DNA of 64,000 nt. Source: Hymenobacter plasmatis. Lineage in GTDB: Bacteria > Bacteroidota > Bacteroidia > Cytophagales > Hymenobacteraceae. The stretch spans positions 62,001-126,000 of the forward strand of contig NZ_JAJFAW010000006.1 of the NCBI RefSeq assembly GCF_020711255.1, read 5' to 3'. The notes under the pieces are model-generated. The model had not been told where the DNA came from, did no database searches, and saw only the letters and a program-made list of their open reading frames with translations. This document shows, piece by piece, positions 26,005 to 34,896 of this stretch (position 1 is its first letter; each line of letters begins with the position of its first letter). The position numbers and the translations under genes are program-made.

Positions 26005-28512
26005 TTAGGCAGGCTTTGCTGGCTTCCTAGGCGCCCGGGGTTTGGGCGCGGCTGGTTTGGGCGCTGTAGGTTTCGGCCCGGCCGCCTTCGGCTTTGCAGC
26101 TGGCTTGCGTTTGGGCGCCGGTACCGGAGCTTCTGCTGGTACGGCCGCGGCGGGAGCCGTGGGCACCGGCTCAGGTGTTGGCTTTACGGGTCTGGCCTTA
26201 GCCGCAGCGGCCTTTTTGGGTGCTGCCGGTTTCTTCGCAGCAGGAGCTTTTTTCTTCGGCTCAATTTGCTCAATCAAGGAGGCCGAAGAGCCGGTCATGC
26301 GGCCGGCGGCTACCTGGGTACGCAGGTCCAGCGCGTCTGGAACTGGCACAACCGGAGTATCAACGGCCGGCTTTTCAGCACGGGCTCCGCTGACCGCTCG
26401 CTTAGGGCGGTTGGAGCGCCGCGGAGGCGCTTGAGCCGCGGCTGTTTCGGAAGCAGCCTCGTTTGTATCCGGCGCGACGACTGGAGTTGCGGCTATTTCC
26501 GGGGCGGCGTTGGGCTGGCTTATGTGCTTGTTGCGCTCAGCCTCGTTGCCTGCCGTTGGCTCAATTTGCTCAGCAGTACCAGATAGTTGTTCAATACTGC
26601 CCAGCCTGGACTCCGGATTTAGCTCAGCTGAAGCGGCAGCAGCGGTAGTTGCATCCTCAGCTGTGCCGCTTTGCATCGGCGCCTTTCGGCCTCTGTTTCG
26701 GCTGTTGCGCGACTTAGCTGGCGCGGCATTAGGCGCTTCGCTAATAATCGCTGGTGCTGCAATCGGTAACTCAACCGGCGTCGGGATGGGCGCTTCAGCG
26801 TCGATGTTTGCTGGCGTTTCAGTAGTAGCCGGAGCTTCAGCCGGAGCAGCATACAGTTCCGCCCGCGATATGCGGCTCAATTCATTATTGCGCCCCCCAC
26901 GCTTCACCGGGACCGATTTGGTGATGACCGAGGACTTTTTGCCTTCTGGCCGCAGGTTGCTGCTTTCTGGCTGCGCATCCGGTAATGGTGCGTTCAGCTC
27001 AACTTCGGCCGGAGCAGTGGGCTCCTGGCCAGGCAGGATTTCGCCGGCGGCAAGGCGAAGCGCGTTTTTGCGCGCAGTGCGTTTAGCCCCACCTCTTGAG
27101 CGGCGTTTTTTCTTCTTCACGCCATCTTCGGCGCCAGTAGCGCCATCCGAACCCGCCATGGGAGTGGCCGTAGCGGCTTGCTCCAAAAGATGTTCGGCCG
27201 CACCCAGCTGGGTAGGGGCCAGGGCTGCTTGAGCATCCATCTGGTCGTCAGCAAAGGCCGCAGCGCCCTGGAATTGCTCATTCTCAGCGGGTATCTGCGG
27301 TTGTTCTTTGCCTCGCCCATCGCGGCGGCCTCGTTCCGGCCGGCCAGAGCGTGCCGCCCGCTGCGAACGAAACTCTTCGGGCGACAAGCGCGGCATGCGA
27401 GTTTCAGAATTAGGTAACGCGACTGATTCCTGAGGCGCTATTTCGACTTCAATAGAAATGGAGCCTTCGCCAATATCAATTCGCTCCTCATCATCCTGAA
27501 CAAATTCTTCCACTTGCGGCAGCGCAGGCATGGGCAATGCGGCCAGTTTGGCTCTCACCTCGCTCAGTTCATCCGTCACGGCCACCTTTCGCAAGCTCAG
27601 TTGCTCCAATTTGGCAAGCGTATTTTCCAAGAACAGGCGGTGCTCGGGCGCGCTGGCATGCAAAGGGCGGTGGCCCAACGACTGCCGTACCGATGCCCAT
27701 TCCTTGCGGAACCGGCCAAAATCAACGTCGAAATACGTCCGGGCAAACTTGTCCCAAATATACTCCTCAGCTACTTCCGAGGGATGCAGCATGTCGGCCG
27801 AATAAAAGCGGTAGTCCCGCAAATCGTCCAGCAAAAGCTCGTAAGCCGGGAAATAGGCCACGCCCGGCAGCAAGTCGCTCAAAATATGCGTAGCCACTCG
27901 CAGCACCGACTTGCTCACCGAATTCAGCGGCAGCGTGTCCTTTAGGTGCCGGACCGGGCTCACCGTGAGCACAAAGCGCAGATTGGGGTTGATGCGCCGC
28001 AGGTAGGCGTGCGTTTCGGCCAAGCCGTTGATGATTTCATCCGGGGTAAGCAGCTCCCGCACAAACAAGTCGGCAGACTGCTTGTGGCAGTTGTTTACTA
28101 GCTCACCAGTTTCGCGCAGGCGGTAGGCCCACGCCGTGCCCAGCGTGAGCAGCACTACATCAGCGCTGCGGAGGAAATCGCCCGTGCGCCGAACCAACTC
28201 GTGAATTTGCTGGAGCAAGTCCACGGGCGAATCGGCCCCGATGCTGCCATGCAGGTCGTAGCTCTGCCAGCGCCCGCGCGCTTCCACCACGTGCTGCTGC
28301 CAATCGACTTCTTCGCCGGCCGCAGCCCGGAGCAATTTGGCCAGCACGAGCGGCTGAAACACGGTGCCAAAGGGGTTTACCAGGGTTTCCACCTTGTTGG
28401 CGGCCAGCCGCAAGCCGATGCTGTCGGCAAAGCAGGAGCCCATGGTTAAGACGCGTGCCGTGCGCGGTAGCTGGTCCGTGGCCGGGGCAATAGAGAGTTC
28501 GGTTCTAAACAT
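26005..28512 (-). CDS. GSCFA-domain protein with long basic Ala/Pro/Lys tail
   Basis: 835 residues. The first about 310 form a GSCFA domain, an SGNH-hydrolase-like family: GSCFA at 25-29, LTLGTAWAYR, LTVSPVRHLKDTL and ADMLHPSEVAEEYIW with the Asp/His pair. The remaining about 500 residues are low complexity: acidic/Gln/Ala-rich first, with basic patches (KKKKRRSRGGAKRTARKN), ending in a histone-H1-like run of AAPKKAAAAKARP and KPTAPKPAAPKP repeats. Such tails usually bind nucleic acid or acidic polymers. ATG 28512 was preferred to TTG 28515. A TATTTTTG box at 28518-28525 could make the mRNA nearly leaderless. Confidence 0.85.
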   Translation of the reverse strand: MFRTELSIAPATDQLPRTARVLTMGSCFADSIGLRLAANKVETLVNPFGTVFQPLVLAKLLRAAAGEEVDWQQHVVEARGRWQSYDLHGSIGADSPVDLLQQIHELVRRTGDFLRSADVVLLTLGTAWAYRLRETGELVNNCHKQSADLFVRELLTPDEIINGLAETHAYLRRINPNLRFVLTVSPVRHLKDTLPLNSVSKSVLRVATHILSDLLPGVAYFPAYELLLDDLRDYRFYSADMLHPSEVAEEYIWDKFARTYFDVDFGRFRKEWASVRQSLGHRPLHASAPEHRLFLENTLAKLEQLSLRKVAVTDELSEVRAKLAALPMPALPQVEEFVQDDEERIDIGEGSISIEVEIAPQESVALPNSETRMPRLSPEEFRSQRAARSGRPERGRRDGRGKEQPQIPAENEQFQGAAAFADDQMDAQAALAPTQLGAAEHLLEQAATATPMAGSDGATGAEDGVKKKKRRSRGGAKRTARKNALRLAAGEILPGQEPTAPAEVELNAPLPDAQPESSNLRPEGKKSSVITKSVPVKRGGRNNELSRISRAELYAAPAEAPATTETPANIDAEAPIPTPVELPIAAPAIISEAPNAAPAKSRNSRNRGRKAPMQSGTAEDATTAAAASAELNPESRLGSIEQLSGTAEQIEPTAGNEAERNKHISQPNAAPEIAATPVVAPDTNEAASETAAAQAPPRRSNRPKRAVSGARAEKPAVDTPVVPVPDALDLRTQVAAGRMTGSSASLIEQIEPKKKAPAAKKPAAPKKAAAAKARPVKPTPEPVPTAPAAAVPAEAPVPAPKRKPAAKPKAAGPKPTAPKPAAPKPRAPRKPAKPA

Positions 28513-28555
28513 CAAAGCAAAAATAGCCCTAAAGCCGTGTTTGGCCCGAAGGTGT

Positions 28556-28588
28556 AATAAAAAAGCCCCACCAAAAGGCAGGGCTTTT
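28556..28588 (-). terminator. Terminator after rplI
   Basis: Arms AAAAGCCC (28561-28568) and GGGCTTTT (28581-28588) with a 12-base loop. On the minus strand a T-rich run follows. It separates the ribosomal operon from the GSCFA gene. Confidence 0.75.
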
Positions 28589-28609
28589 CTAATCGTGGTT
28601 GAGCGAGAA

Positions 28610-29053
28610 CTACTCGGCTACAACGCGGAAATTAATCGTCTGCTTCACTTCCTTGTGCAGGTTAGCGGTGGCAGTGTAGTCGCCGGCAGCAGAAGGCTCC
28701 TGGTCGAACGACAGACGCTTGCGGTCTACGTCCACACCTTTTGCTTTCAGCGCTTCGGCCAATTGCAGGGTGGTAACACGGCCGAAAATCTTGCCGCTTT
28801 CACCCACCTTGGCACGAATTTCCAGGAATGCATCACCGATTTGGTCGGCAATGGCTTGGGCATCGCCTTTGATTTTGTCGGCTTTGTGAGCCGCCTGGCG
28901 CACGTTCTCTGCCGTGATTTTCTTGTTGGTTTTGTCGGCCAGCATGGCCAAACCCTGCGGCAACAAGAAGTTGCGACCGTAGCCCGATTTCACGGTCACG
29001 ATGTCGTTCTTGTAGCCGAGGCCCTTAACGTCGTCTTTGAGGATGATTTCCAT
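28610..29053 (-). CDS. rplI: 50S ribosomal protein L9
   Basis: 147 residues. L9 binds 23S rRNA domain V near the L1 stalk and limits frame slippage. The N-terminal domain (MEIILKDDVKGLGYKNDIVTVKSGYGRNFLLPQGLA) is textbook, followed by the long connecting helix and the C-terminal RNA-binding domain. Third gene of rpsF-rpsR-rplI, separated from rpsR by a 91-base heptad element, which may tune its output relative to S6 and S18. Confidence 0.98.
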   Translation of the reverse strand: MEIILKDDVKGLGYKNDIVTVKSGYGRNFLLPQGLAMLADKTNKKITAENVRQAAHKADKIKGDAQAIADQIGDAFLEIRAKVGESGKIFGRVTTLQLAEALKAKGVDVDRKRLSFDQEPSAAGDYTATANLHKEVKQTINFRVVAE

Positions 29054-29146
29054 GGGATTGTTGGGTTGTCAGTTGGTAGTTGCTTGTTGTCAGCCCAGGC
29101 CAAAGCCCGTCAAATGACAACGGTAACTAGCAACTAATGACTAACT
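29054..29146 (-). repeat. Heptad-periodic element between rpsR and rplI
   Basis: In the gene direction, the left arm includes the rpsR TAG stop and reads GTTAGTC, ATTAGTT, GCTAGTT, ACCGTTG. The right arm reads TGACAAC, AAGCAAC, TACCAAC, TGACAAC, CCAACAA and ends four bases before the rplI ATG. The arms are complementary around GTTGTCA and AGTTG-type units. Confidence 0.75.
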
Positions 29147-29420
29147 ATTTCAGAGCGTCAGCTACGTAGGGCATCAAAGCCAAGTGGCGGGCTTTTGCAA
29201 TAGCCTGGGTCACTTTGCGCTGAAACTTCAGGCTGGTGCCGGTGAGGCGCCGGGGCAGCACGCGGCCCTGCTCGTTCACGAACTTCAGCAGGAAGTTCGG
29301 GTCTTTGTAGTCCACGTACTTAATGCCGTTTTTCTTGAAGCGGCAGTATTTCTTGCGGGTGTCCTGCGGCTTGTTCATAGCCGACCGGTCGTTGTTCCGG
29401 TTGTATGCGGGAGTTGCCAT
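29145..29420 (-). CDS. rpsR: 30S ribosomal protein S18
   Basis: 91 residues. S18 sits on the 30S platform with S6 and S11. The core [61 protein letters not shown] is canonical. It follows rpsF by 12 bases. A single Cys is present, so it is not the four-Cys zinc form. Confidence 0.98.
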   Translation of the reverse strand: MATPAYNRNNDRSAMNKPQDTRKKYCRFKKNGIKYVDYKDPNFLLKFVNEQGRVLPRRLTGTSLKFQRKVTQAIAKARHLALMPYVADALK

Positions 29421-29432
29421 GTTACTACTGGA

Positions 29433-29810
29433 TTATTGGGCTACGCCTTCGGTTTCTTTTGCAGCCTTTTGCAGATTCATTTCGCCGTTGCGGCGACGGT
29501 TGTTGTATTCCACGGCGTGCTTATCGAGCACGGTGGACAAAAACCGGATGACACGCTCGTCGCGGCGGAACGCCAGCTCAAGCACGTCAACAATATTACC
29601 AGTTCCAGTGTACGACAGGCAGTAGTAGTAGCCTGTGGTCTTTTTCTGAATTGGGTACGCCAGCTTGCGCAGGCCCCAGGCTTCAGTGGACAAAATGGCG
29701 GCGCTATTTTCCTTAAGCACCTGGGTGAACTTCTCGACCGTCTCTTGCACCTGGCTCTCGTTCAAAACGGGAGTTACGATGAAGACCGTCTCGTAATTTC
29801 TTACTTCCAT
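29433..29810 (-). CDS. rpsF: 30S ribosomal protein S6
   Basis: 125 residues, a ferredoxin-like partner of S18 on the 30S platform. The start MEVRNYETVFIVTPVL is the family N-terminus, and the RKLAYPIQKKTTGYYYCL block is conserved. The upstream in-frame ATG at 29885 is rejected because it lies upstream of the promoter. First gene of the operon. Confidence 0.97.
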   Translation of the reverse strand: MEVRNYETVFIVTPVLNESQVQETVEKFTQVLKENSAAILSTEAWGLRKLAYPIQKKTTGYYYCLSYTGTGNIVDVLELAFRRDERVIRFLSTVLDKHAVEYNNRRRNGEMNLQKAAKETEGVAQ

Positions 29811-29854
29811 TACGACGGGGTGAAAATTTGGGGGTGAAAAAATTGATTGGGGCG

Positions 29855-29885
29855 CAAAGGTACTGACTTTCGGGTAGATTGCCAA
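29855..29885 (-). promoter_or_regulatory. Promoter of the rpsF-rpsR-rplI operon
   Basis: The minus strand carries TACCTTTG (29855-29862), an exact TAnnTTTG, with TTG (29883-29885) 20 bases upstream. This matches the Bacteroidota primary-sigma consensus and predicts a leader of about 35-40 bases before rpsF. Confidence 0.8.
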
Positions 29886-30255
29886 GGGCCGCGGTTATAT
29901 CCTTTAATTATAACCGACGGCATAACCTTATTATAATGGATGAGGTAGAGAAAGGAGCAGTAGTACAAAGACGGGAGCTGCCGCCTTCGTCTACTTCGCC
30001 ATTTGTTAGGAAGGCAAGGTTGACCCTGCCTCAAGTCCCTAAATCATCGATTCTATGCGGAAGCTTAACAAAAATGCTTATATCAAAATTGTGATTCAGG
30101 AGATTACTCCAACTAATCCGGTCGTTTGGTGTAGAAGGTCGAAAGCAAAACTTAGTAATGGGTGAGAAAAAGGGCAACTAATTGGGAATAGGGCAGGAGG
30201 GGCTAAAATGGCCCGATATGCCCAGCCAAGGATGCCCAGAAATTGCATTTCACTT
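29886..30255. other. Intergenic region between the rpsF promoter and actA promoter
   Basis: About 370 bases, AT-rich against the surroundings, with short runs such as TTATAAT/ATTATAA near 29900-29940. Open frames here (for example 29879-30094 and a 36-codon frame from 30055) have no recognisable features and no promoter, so no gene is called. It could hold upstream regulatory sites for the respiratory island. Confidence 0.5.
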
Positions 30256-30286
30256 TTTGCCGCCTACGATTCCTGACCTACATTTG
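30256..30286 (+). promoter_or_regulatory. Near-consensus promoter of the actA-cox respiratory island
   Basis: TTTG (30256-30259), 19 bases, then TACATTTG (30279-30286): both Bacteroidota sigma elements at the ideal distance. The predicted start near 30293 gives a leader of about 40 bases before actA. Confidence 0.85.
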
Positions 30287-30331
30287 TGGCCTTGAAATGC
30301 CCTAGCGTTTCGTTTTACCGTCTATTTTCTT

Positions 30332-31675
30332 ATGAATAGCATTCGACTTCGTTCGTTACCTCATCTGTTGCTGGCCCTCTTGCTCACGTTTGCCGGCGCC
30401 CAACAGGTTGCCGCTCAAGGAGCAAGTGCCACTGCCGATGTGAAAAAAGAAGGCGTGGTGCCCGGTGCCACTGCTGCTGCTACACCCGCAACCGTTGCCG
30501 CTCCGGCTGCCGGAGGTGGCGATGCCGCTGCCATTGCCGCCGGCGATGCACTATTTAAAGGCAACTGCGCCCAGTGCCACGCCGTGAATGAGCAGGTTGT
30601 GGGCCCCGCCCTGGCTGGTATCAGCAAGCGTCGTCCTATCACCTGGCTTATTCCTTGGGTGAAGAACTCGAGCAAAGTAGTGGCCAGCGGCGATGAGTAC
30701 GCGGTAGCCCTCTTCAACAAGTTCAATAAGCAGCAAATGCCCTCCTTTGCCCTGTCGGACAAGGAAATCACTTCCATTATTGCTTACGTTACTTCGGAAG
30801 AAGGCAAGGCCTCAACTGTTGCCACGGCTGGTGTTACCGCCGGTAATGCTGCTGCTACCGACGGCCAAGAAGCAGGTGGTGCCGAAGCTGGTGCTGGCAA
30901 ATACGTTGATATTCTTCTCATTGTACTGGTTGTAGTACTGATAGTTTTGGTGGTGACGCTGGTTATCATCGGCAACCTGATGAAGGATGTGCTGCGTGGT
31001 CGCAAAGACCTCGACGGCCGCGATGTTGAAATCCTGGAGCAGCGCTTCGATTGGGGTAAGCTGTACCGCTCGCCCGTGCTGCGCGGTATTGTAGGTGTCG
31101 TGTTTGCCCTCGTTTTACTTTATGAAGGCGTACAAAGCGTAATGGCTGTGGGCCTGACCCAGGGCTACCAGCCCACCCAGCCCATTGCTTTCTCGCACAA
31201 GCTGCACGCTGGCGAGCACCAGATTAACTGCGCTTATTGCCACACTTCGGTGTATAAGAGCAAATCGGCTAACATTCCTTCGGCCAACATCTGCATGAAC
31301 TGCCACTCGCAGATTAAGACCGAGTCGCCCGAAATCAAGAAAATCTACCGCGCCATCGAGCGGAAGCAGCCCATTCAGTGGGTGCGCATTCACAACCTGC
31401 CCGACTTGGCTTACTTCAACCACTCGCAGCACACGCAGGTGGCTGGCTTGCAATGCCAGACCTGCCACGGCCCCATCCAGAACATGGAAGTGGTATACCA
31501 GTATTCGGCTCTTACCATGGGCTGGTGCATCAACTGCCACCGCGAGATGCCCCTCAATACCAAGGATAACAAGTACTACGACAACCTCGTGAAACTGCAC
31601 GACACCAAAAACGCCGGTGCACCTTTCACGGTGTCCTCGAATGGTGGCACCGAGTGCTCGAAGTGTCACTACTAA
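30332..31675 (+). CDS. actA: Alternative complex III multiheme cytochrome c subunit ActA
   Basis: 447 residues. The electron-transfer subunit of ACIII, the quinol:cytochrome c oxidoreductase that replaces bc1. A signal peptide (to about 29) is followed by an Ala-rich linker, a class-I-like cytochrome domain with CAQCH (79-83) and an axial-Met candidate in KQQMPSF. Then come a membrane helix (about 190-217) and a five-heme domain with CAYCH (300), CMNCH (321), CQTCH (375), CINCH (399) and CSKCH (442). The pentaheme part is the standard ActA; the extra monoheme domain makes six. First gene of the cluster, with its own promoter. Confidence 0.95.
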   Translation: MNSIRLRSLPHLLLALLLTFAGAQQVAAQGASATADVKKEGVVPGATAAATPATVAAPAAGGGDAAAIAAGDALFKGNCAQCHAVNEQVVGPALAGISKRRPITWLIPWVKNSSKVVASGDEYAVALFNKFNKQQMPSFALSDKEITSIIAYVTSEEGKASTVATAGVTAGNAAATDGQEAGGAEAGAGKYVDILLIVLVVVLIVLVVTLVIIGNLMKDVLRGRKDLDGRDVEILEQRFDWGKLYRSPVLRGIVGVVFALVLLYEGVQSVMAVGLTQGYQPTQPIAFSHKLHAGEHQINCAYCHTSVYKSKSANIPSANICMNCHSQIKTESPEIKKIYRAIERKQPIQWVRIHNLPDLAYFNHSQHTQVAGLQCQTCHGPIQNMEVVYQYSALTMGWCINCHREMPLNTKDNKYYDNLVKLHDTKNAGAPFTVSSNGGTECSKCHY

Positions 31676-31839
31676 TAAGTAGACTAGGCATTAGGGCCTT
31701 GGGGATTTAATTCTGCCAAGACCCTTCAACGCTGCTGTTTTACTATCGCTACAAAAAAAAGATTCCGCTCAAAAATCAAGTACCTCTCGGCTTAGCCGGC
31801 CCCAAGCCACTAAGACCCTGAGTCCCTAAGTCCCCGAAA
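31676..31839 (+). repeat. Heptad-periodic element between actA and actB
   Basis: The left arm begins at the actA stop (AAGTAGA, CTAGGCA, TTAGGGC, CTTGGGG). The right arm (about 31797-31836; CCCCAAG, CCACTAA, GACCCTG, AGTCCCT, AAGTCCC) ends just before the actB ATG. Roughly 90 bases of ordinary AT-rich sequence separate the arms, the longest spacer among the copies. Confidence 0.7.
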
Positions 31840-34800
31840 ATGAAGTACTGGAAAGGAATTGAGGAACTGGAAAGCGCCCCGGAGTTCATGCAATCGGCAT
31901 TTGCCGAATTCATGCCGGTCAAGGAAAGCCACGCGAGCAGCGATGCGACCTCGGCTCCCCGCCGCGACTTCCTCAAACTAATGGGTTTTGGTGTGGCTGC
32001 GGCCACCTTGGCTTCTTGCGAAACTCCGGTTCGCAAAGCCATTCCGTACCTGAACAAGCCCGAGGAGATTGATCCAAGCATCTCCAACTTCTACGCTTCG
32101 ACCTATTTTACTGGTGCCGATTACAATGCGGTATTGGTGAAAACCCGCGAAGGCCGGCCAATTAAGCTCGAGGGTAATCCCGAGTCTCCTATCAACCGTG
32201 GCGGTTTGTCGGCACGGGCCCAGGCAGCCGTTTTGAGCCTGTACGATGGTGGCCGCTTGCAGCACTTTGCCATTAAGTCGGGCAACGAGCACCAGAAAGC
32301 GGAAGTTGCAGCGGTTGACCAAGCCATTCGCACGAAGCTGGCGGCTACGACCGGCCGCATTGCCATCGTTTCGCCAACTATCATCAGCCCAACTACCAAG
32401 AAGGCGATTGCTGAGTTTGCTACGCGCTATCCCAACACCACGCACGTCATGTACGACGCGCAATCGGTAACTGGGCTGCTGCAGGCCAACAACGGCATTG
32501 TGCCCGGCTACAATTTCAGCCGCGCCAACATCATTGTGAGCCTCGGAGCTGACTTCCTCGGTACTTGGATTTCGCCAGTTGAATACAGCCGTGCTTATGC
32601 GATGACCCGCAAGATAAATCGGGACAAGCGCAGCATGTCGCGTCATTACCAGTTCGAGACGGCAATGACGCTCAGCGGTAGCAACGCCGACATTCGCGTG
32701 GCTGTGAAGCCATCCGAAATGGGCGCCGTGGCTCTTGCCCTGTACAATGCCGTGACCGGTGCAGGCGGTGCCTCTTCCTATAAGAATGACAAGCTGGCCC
32801 AGGCTGCGGCCGACTTGAAGGCCAATCGTGGGGCTAGCCTCGTGGTGTCCGGTTCAAATGACCCAGCCGTTCAGTCTTTGGTTACGGCTATTAACCAAGC
32901 CTTGGGGAACCTCGGTACGACCGTAGACCTAACCGCTCCAAGCTACGTGCGCCAAGGCGACGATGCCCGCATGGCGGCTTTGGTGAATGACATGAACAAC
33001 GGCAGCGTTGGGGCAGTCATTTTCTACAACGCTAACCCAGTATATAACCACCCGCTGGCCGCGAAAGTAAAGTCAGGCATTGCAAAAGTGCCGCTGACCA
33101 TTTCGCTGAACGACCGGCTAGACGAAACCGGCATTCTCTGCCAGTACGCCGCACCGGACAACCACTGGTTGGAATCTTGGAACGACTTCGAGCCGAAGCG
33201 TGGCTTCCTGAGCCTAGCTCAGCCCACCATCACCCCGCTGTTTGAAACTCGTCAAGCCCAGGAGAGCTTGCTGCGTTGGGCTGGTAACAACACCACCTAC
33301 TACAAATACCTGCGCTCTAACTGGCGCGCCCTGACCCCCACCGACGCTGCCTGGGATAAGGTAGTGCATGATGGAGTGGCTACTGGCTCGGCTCTGCCAC
33401 CTGCTCCCGCTATGCTCCATGCTGCTCTAGCTCCTGATGCAGCAGCAGCCCAACTTCAGCGCCCTGCTAGCTCGACTGGTATTGAGCTGGCTCTGTATGA
33501 AAAGGTAGGCATCGGCGCAGCTGGTTGCGAAGCCAACAACCCTTTCCTACAGGAGTTGCCTGACCCCGTTTCCAAAGCCACTTGGGGCAACTACGTGGCT
33601 GTGCCGCGTAAGATGGCCGTTGAGAATAAGTGGAAGCAAAACGACGTCATCAAGGTGTCAGCAAATGGCTACAGTATTGAACTGCCGGTGCTGATTCAGC
33701 CTGGTCAGGCCAATGGCACCGTAAGCATTGCCTTGGGCTACGGCCGTACTCTGGCTGGCAAAGCCGGAGATAAGGTAGGTGCTAACGCTGCTCCCCTGGC
33801 AATGATTAACGCCAATGGTACCATGTACAACAACGTGGTGACCCTGACCAAGACCGACGCTACCTCTCCCATTGCCCAGACTCAGACCCACCACACCATT
33901 ATGGACCGCAAGCCGGTGGTGCAGGAGAACACGCTGGCTCAATACATTAAGAACCCCAAAGAAGTAACCGAGTACGAGAAAATTGCCACGCCTGACGGGT
34001 TGGAGAAACCTAATAAAGTTTCGCTGTGGCAGGATTACTCTTACAACAACCACCACTGGGGCATGGCAGTTGACCTCAACTCCTGCATCGGCTGCGGCTC
34101 GTGCGTGATTGGGTGCCAAACCGAGAATAACACGGCCGTAGTGGGCAAGCAGGAGGTTATCAACCGCCGCGAGATGCACTGGATGCGCATTGACCGCTAC
34201 TACAGCTCAGACCACCACAAGGATGAGTTTGAGACGGTAGGTAAAGTAGGGACTTATGCTGCCATGGAAGACCCTTCGGACAACCCGCAGGTAATTTTCC
34301 AGCCTATGATGTGCCAGCAGTGCAACCATGCTCCCTGCGAAACGGTGTGCCCAGTACTAGCTACCACGCACAGCACGGAAGGCCTCAACCAGATGACGTA
34401 CAACCGTTGCATCGGTACCCGCTATTGCGCCAACAACTGCCCATACAAAGTGCGTCGCTTTAACTGGTTCTCTTACTACTCCAACGAGAAGTTCGAGACG
34501 GTGAACGGCCACATGTTCACCGACCTCGGCCGTATGGTGCTGAACCCCGACGTGACCGTCCGGGCCCGCGGCGTAATGGAAAAATGCTCGTTCTGCATCC
34601 AGCGCATTCAGTTGGGCAAGCTCGAAGCTAAGAAGCAGAAGCGCCGCCCGGTAGATGGAGAGATTGTTTCGGCCTGTGCCCAGTCTTGCCCCACCGAAGC
34701 TATTGTATTCGGTGATATGCGCGACCCGAACAGCCGCCTCAGCCAGCTGTTGCGCCGCGAAGACGGCGAGCGTGCTTTCCACGCTCTCGACGCCATCAAC

Positions 34801-34875
34801 GTGCAGCCCAACGTGACCTACTTGACGAAGATTCGGAACGCGGAATCGGAGTTCTTCGCTAAAGAAAACGCTTAA
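31840..34875 (+). CDS. actB: Alternative complex III iron-sulfur subunit ActB
   Basis: 1011 residues. A fused molybdopterin-oxidoreductase-like plus ferredoxin-like subunit. In known ACIII the large domain has lost molybdopterin and only Fe-S clusters carry electrons from quinol to ActA. A Tat-type leader lies unusually far in (RRDFLKLMGFG, R41-R42) and ends near a lipobox-like LASC (C60). The C-terminal third has the cluster motifs CIGCGSCVIGC (from C749), CQQCNHAPCETVCP (from C825), CIGTRYCANNCP and the CSFC...CAQSCP pair. Length and order fit the family. Confidence 0.96.
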   Translation: MKYWKGIEELESAPEFMQSAFAEFMPVKESHASSDATSAPRRDFLKLMGFGVAAATLASCETPVRKAIPYLNKPEEIDPSISNFYASTYFTGADYNAVLVKTREGRPIKLEGNPESPINRGGLSARAQAAVLSLYDGGRLQHFAIKSGNEHQKAEVAAVDQAIRTKLAATTGRIAIVSPTIISPTTKKAIAEFATRYPNTTHVMYDAQSVTGLLQANNGIVPGYNFSRANIIVSLGADFLGTWISPVEYSRAYAMTRKINRDKRSMSRHYQFETAMTLSGSNADIRVAVKPSEMGAVALALYNAVTGAGGASSYKNDKLAQAAADLKANRGASLVVSGSNDPAVQSLVTAINQALGNLGTTVDLTAPSYVRQGDDARMAALVNDMNNGSVGAVIFYNANPVYNHPLAAKVKSGIAKVPLTISLNDRLDETGILCQYAAPDNHWLESWNDFEPKRGFLSLAQPTITPLFETRQAQESLLRWAGNNTTYYKYLRSNWRALTPTDAAWDKVVHDGVATGSALPPAPAMLHAALAPDAAAAQLQRPASSTGIELALYEKVGIGAAGCEANNPFLQELPDPVSKATWGNYVAVPRKMAVENKWKQNDVIKVSANGYSIELPVLIQPGQANGTVSIALGYGRTLAGKAGDKVGANAAPLAMINANGTMYNNVVTLTKTDATSPIAQTQTHHTIMDRKPVVQENTLAQYIKNPKEVTEYEKIATPDGLEKPNKVSLWQDYSYNNHHWGMAVDLNSCIGCGSCVIGCQTENNTAVVGKQEVINRREMHWMRIDRYYSSDHHKDEFETVGKVGTYAAMEDPSDNPQVIFQPMMCQQCNHAPCETVCPVLATTHSTEGLNQMTYNRCIGTRYCANNCPYKVRRFNWFSYYSNEKFETVNGHMFTDLGRMVLNPDVTVRARGVMEKCSFCIQRIQLGKLEAKKQKRRPVDGEIVSACAQSCPTEAIVFGDMRDPNSRLSQLLRREDGERAFHALDAINVQPNVTYLTKIRNAESEFFAKENA

Positions 34876-34896
34876 TAATCACTAACCTATAAGATT

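Noticed and set aside
29811..29885. Upstream start for rpsF
   Set aside because: It would start upstream of the mapped TAnnTTTG promoter, so it could not be on that transcript; MEVRNYET is the conserved N-terminus.
29879..30094. 72-codon plus-strand frame before actA
   Set aside because: No family, signal, promoter or ribosome-site evidence; overlaps the rpsF promoter.
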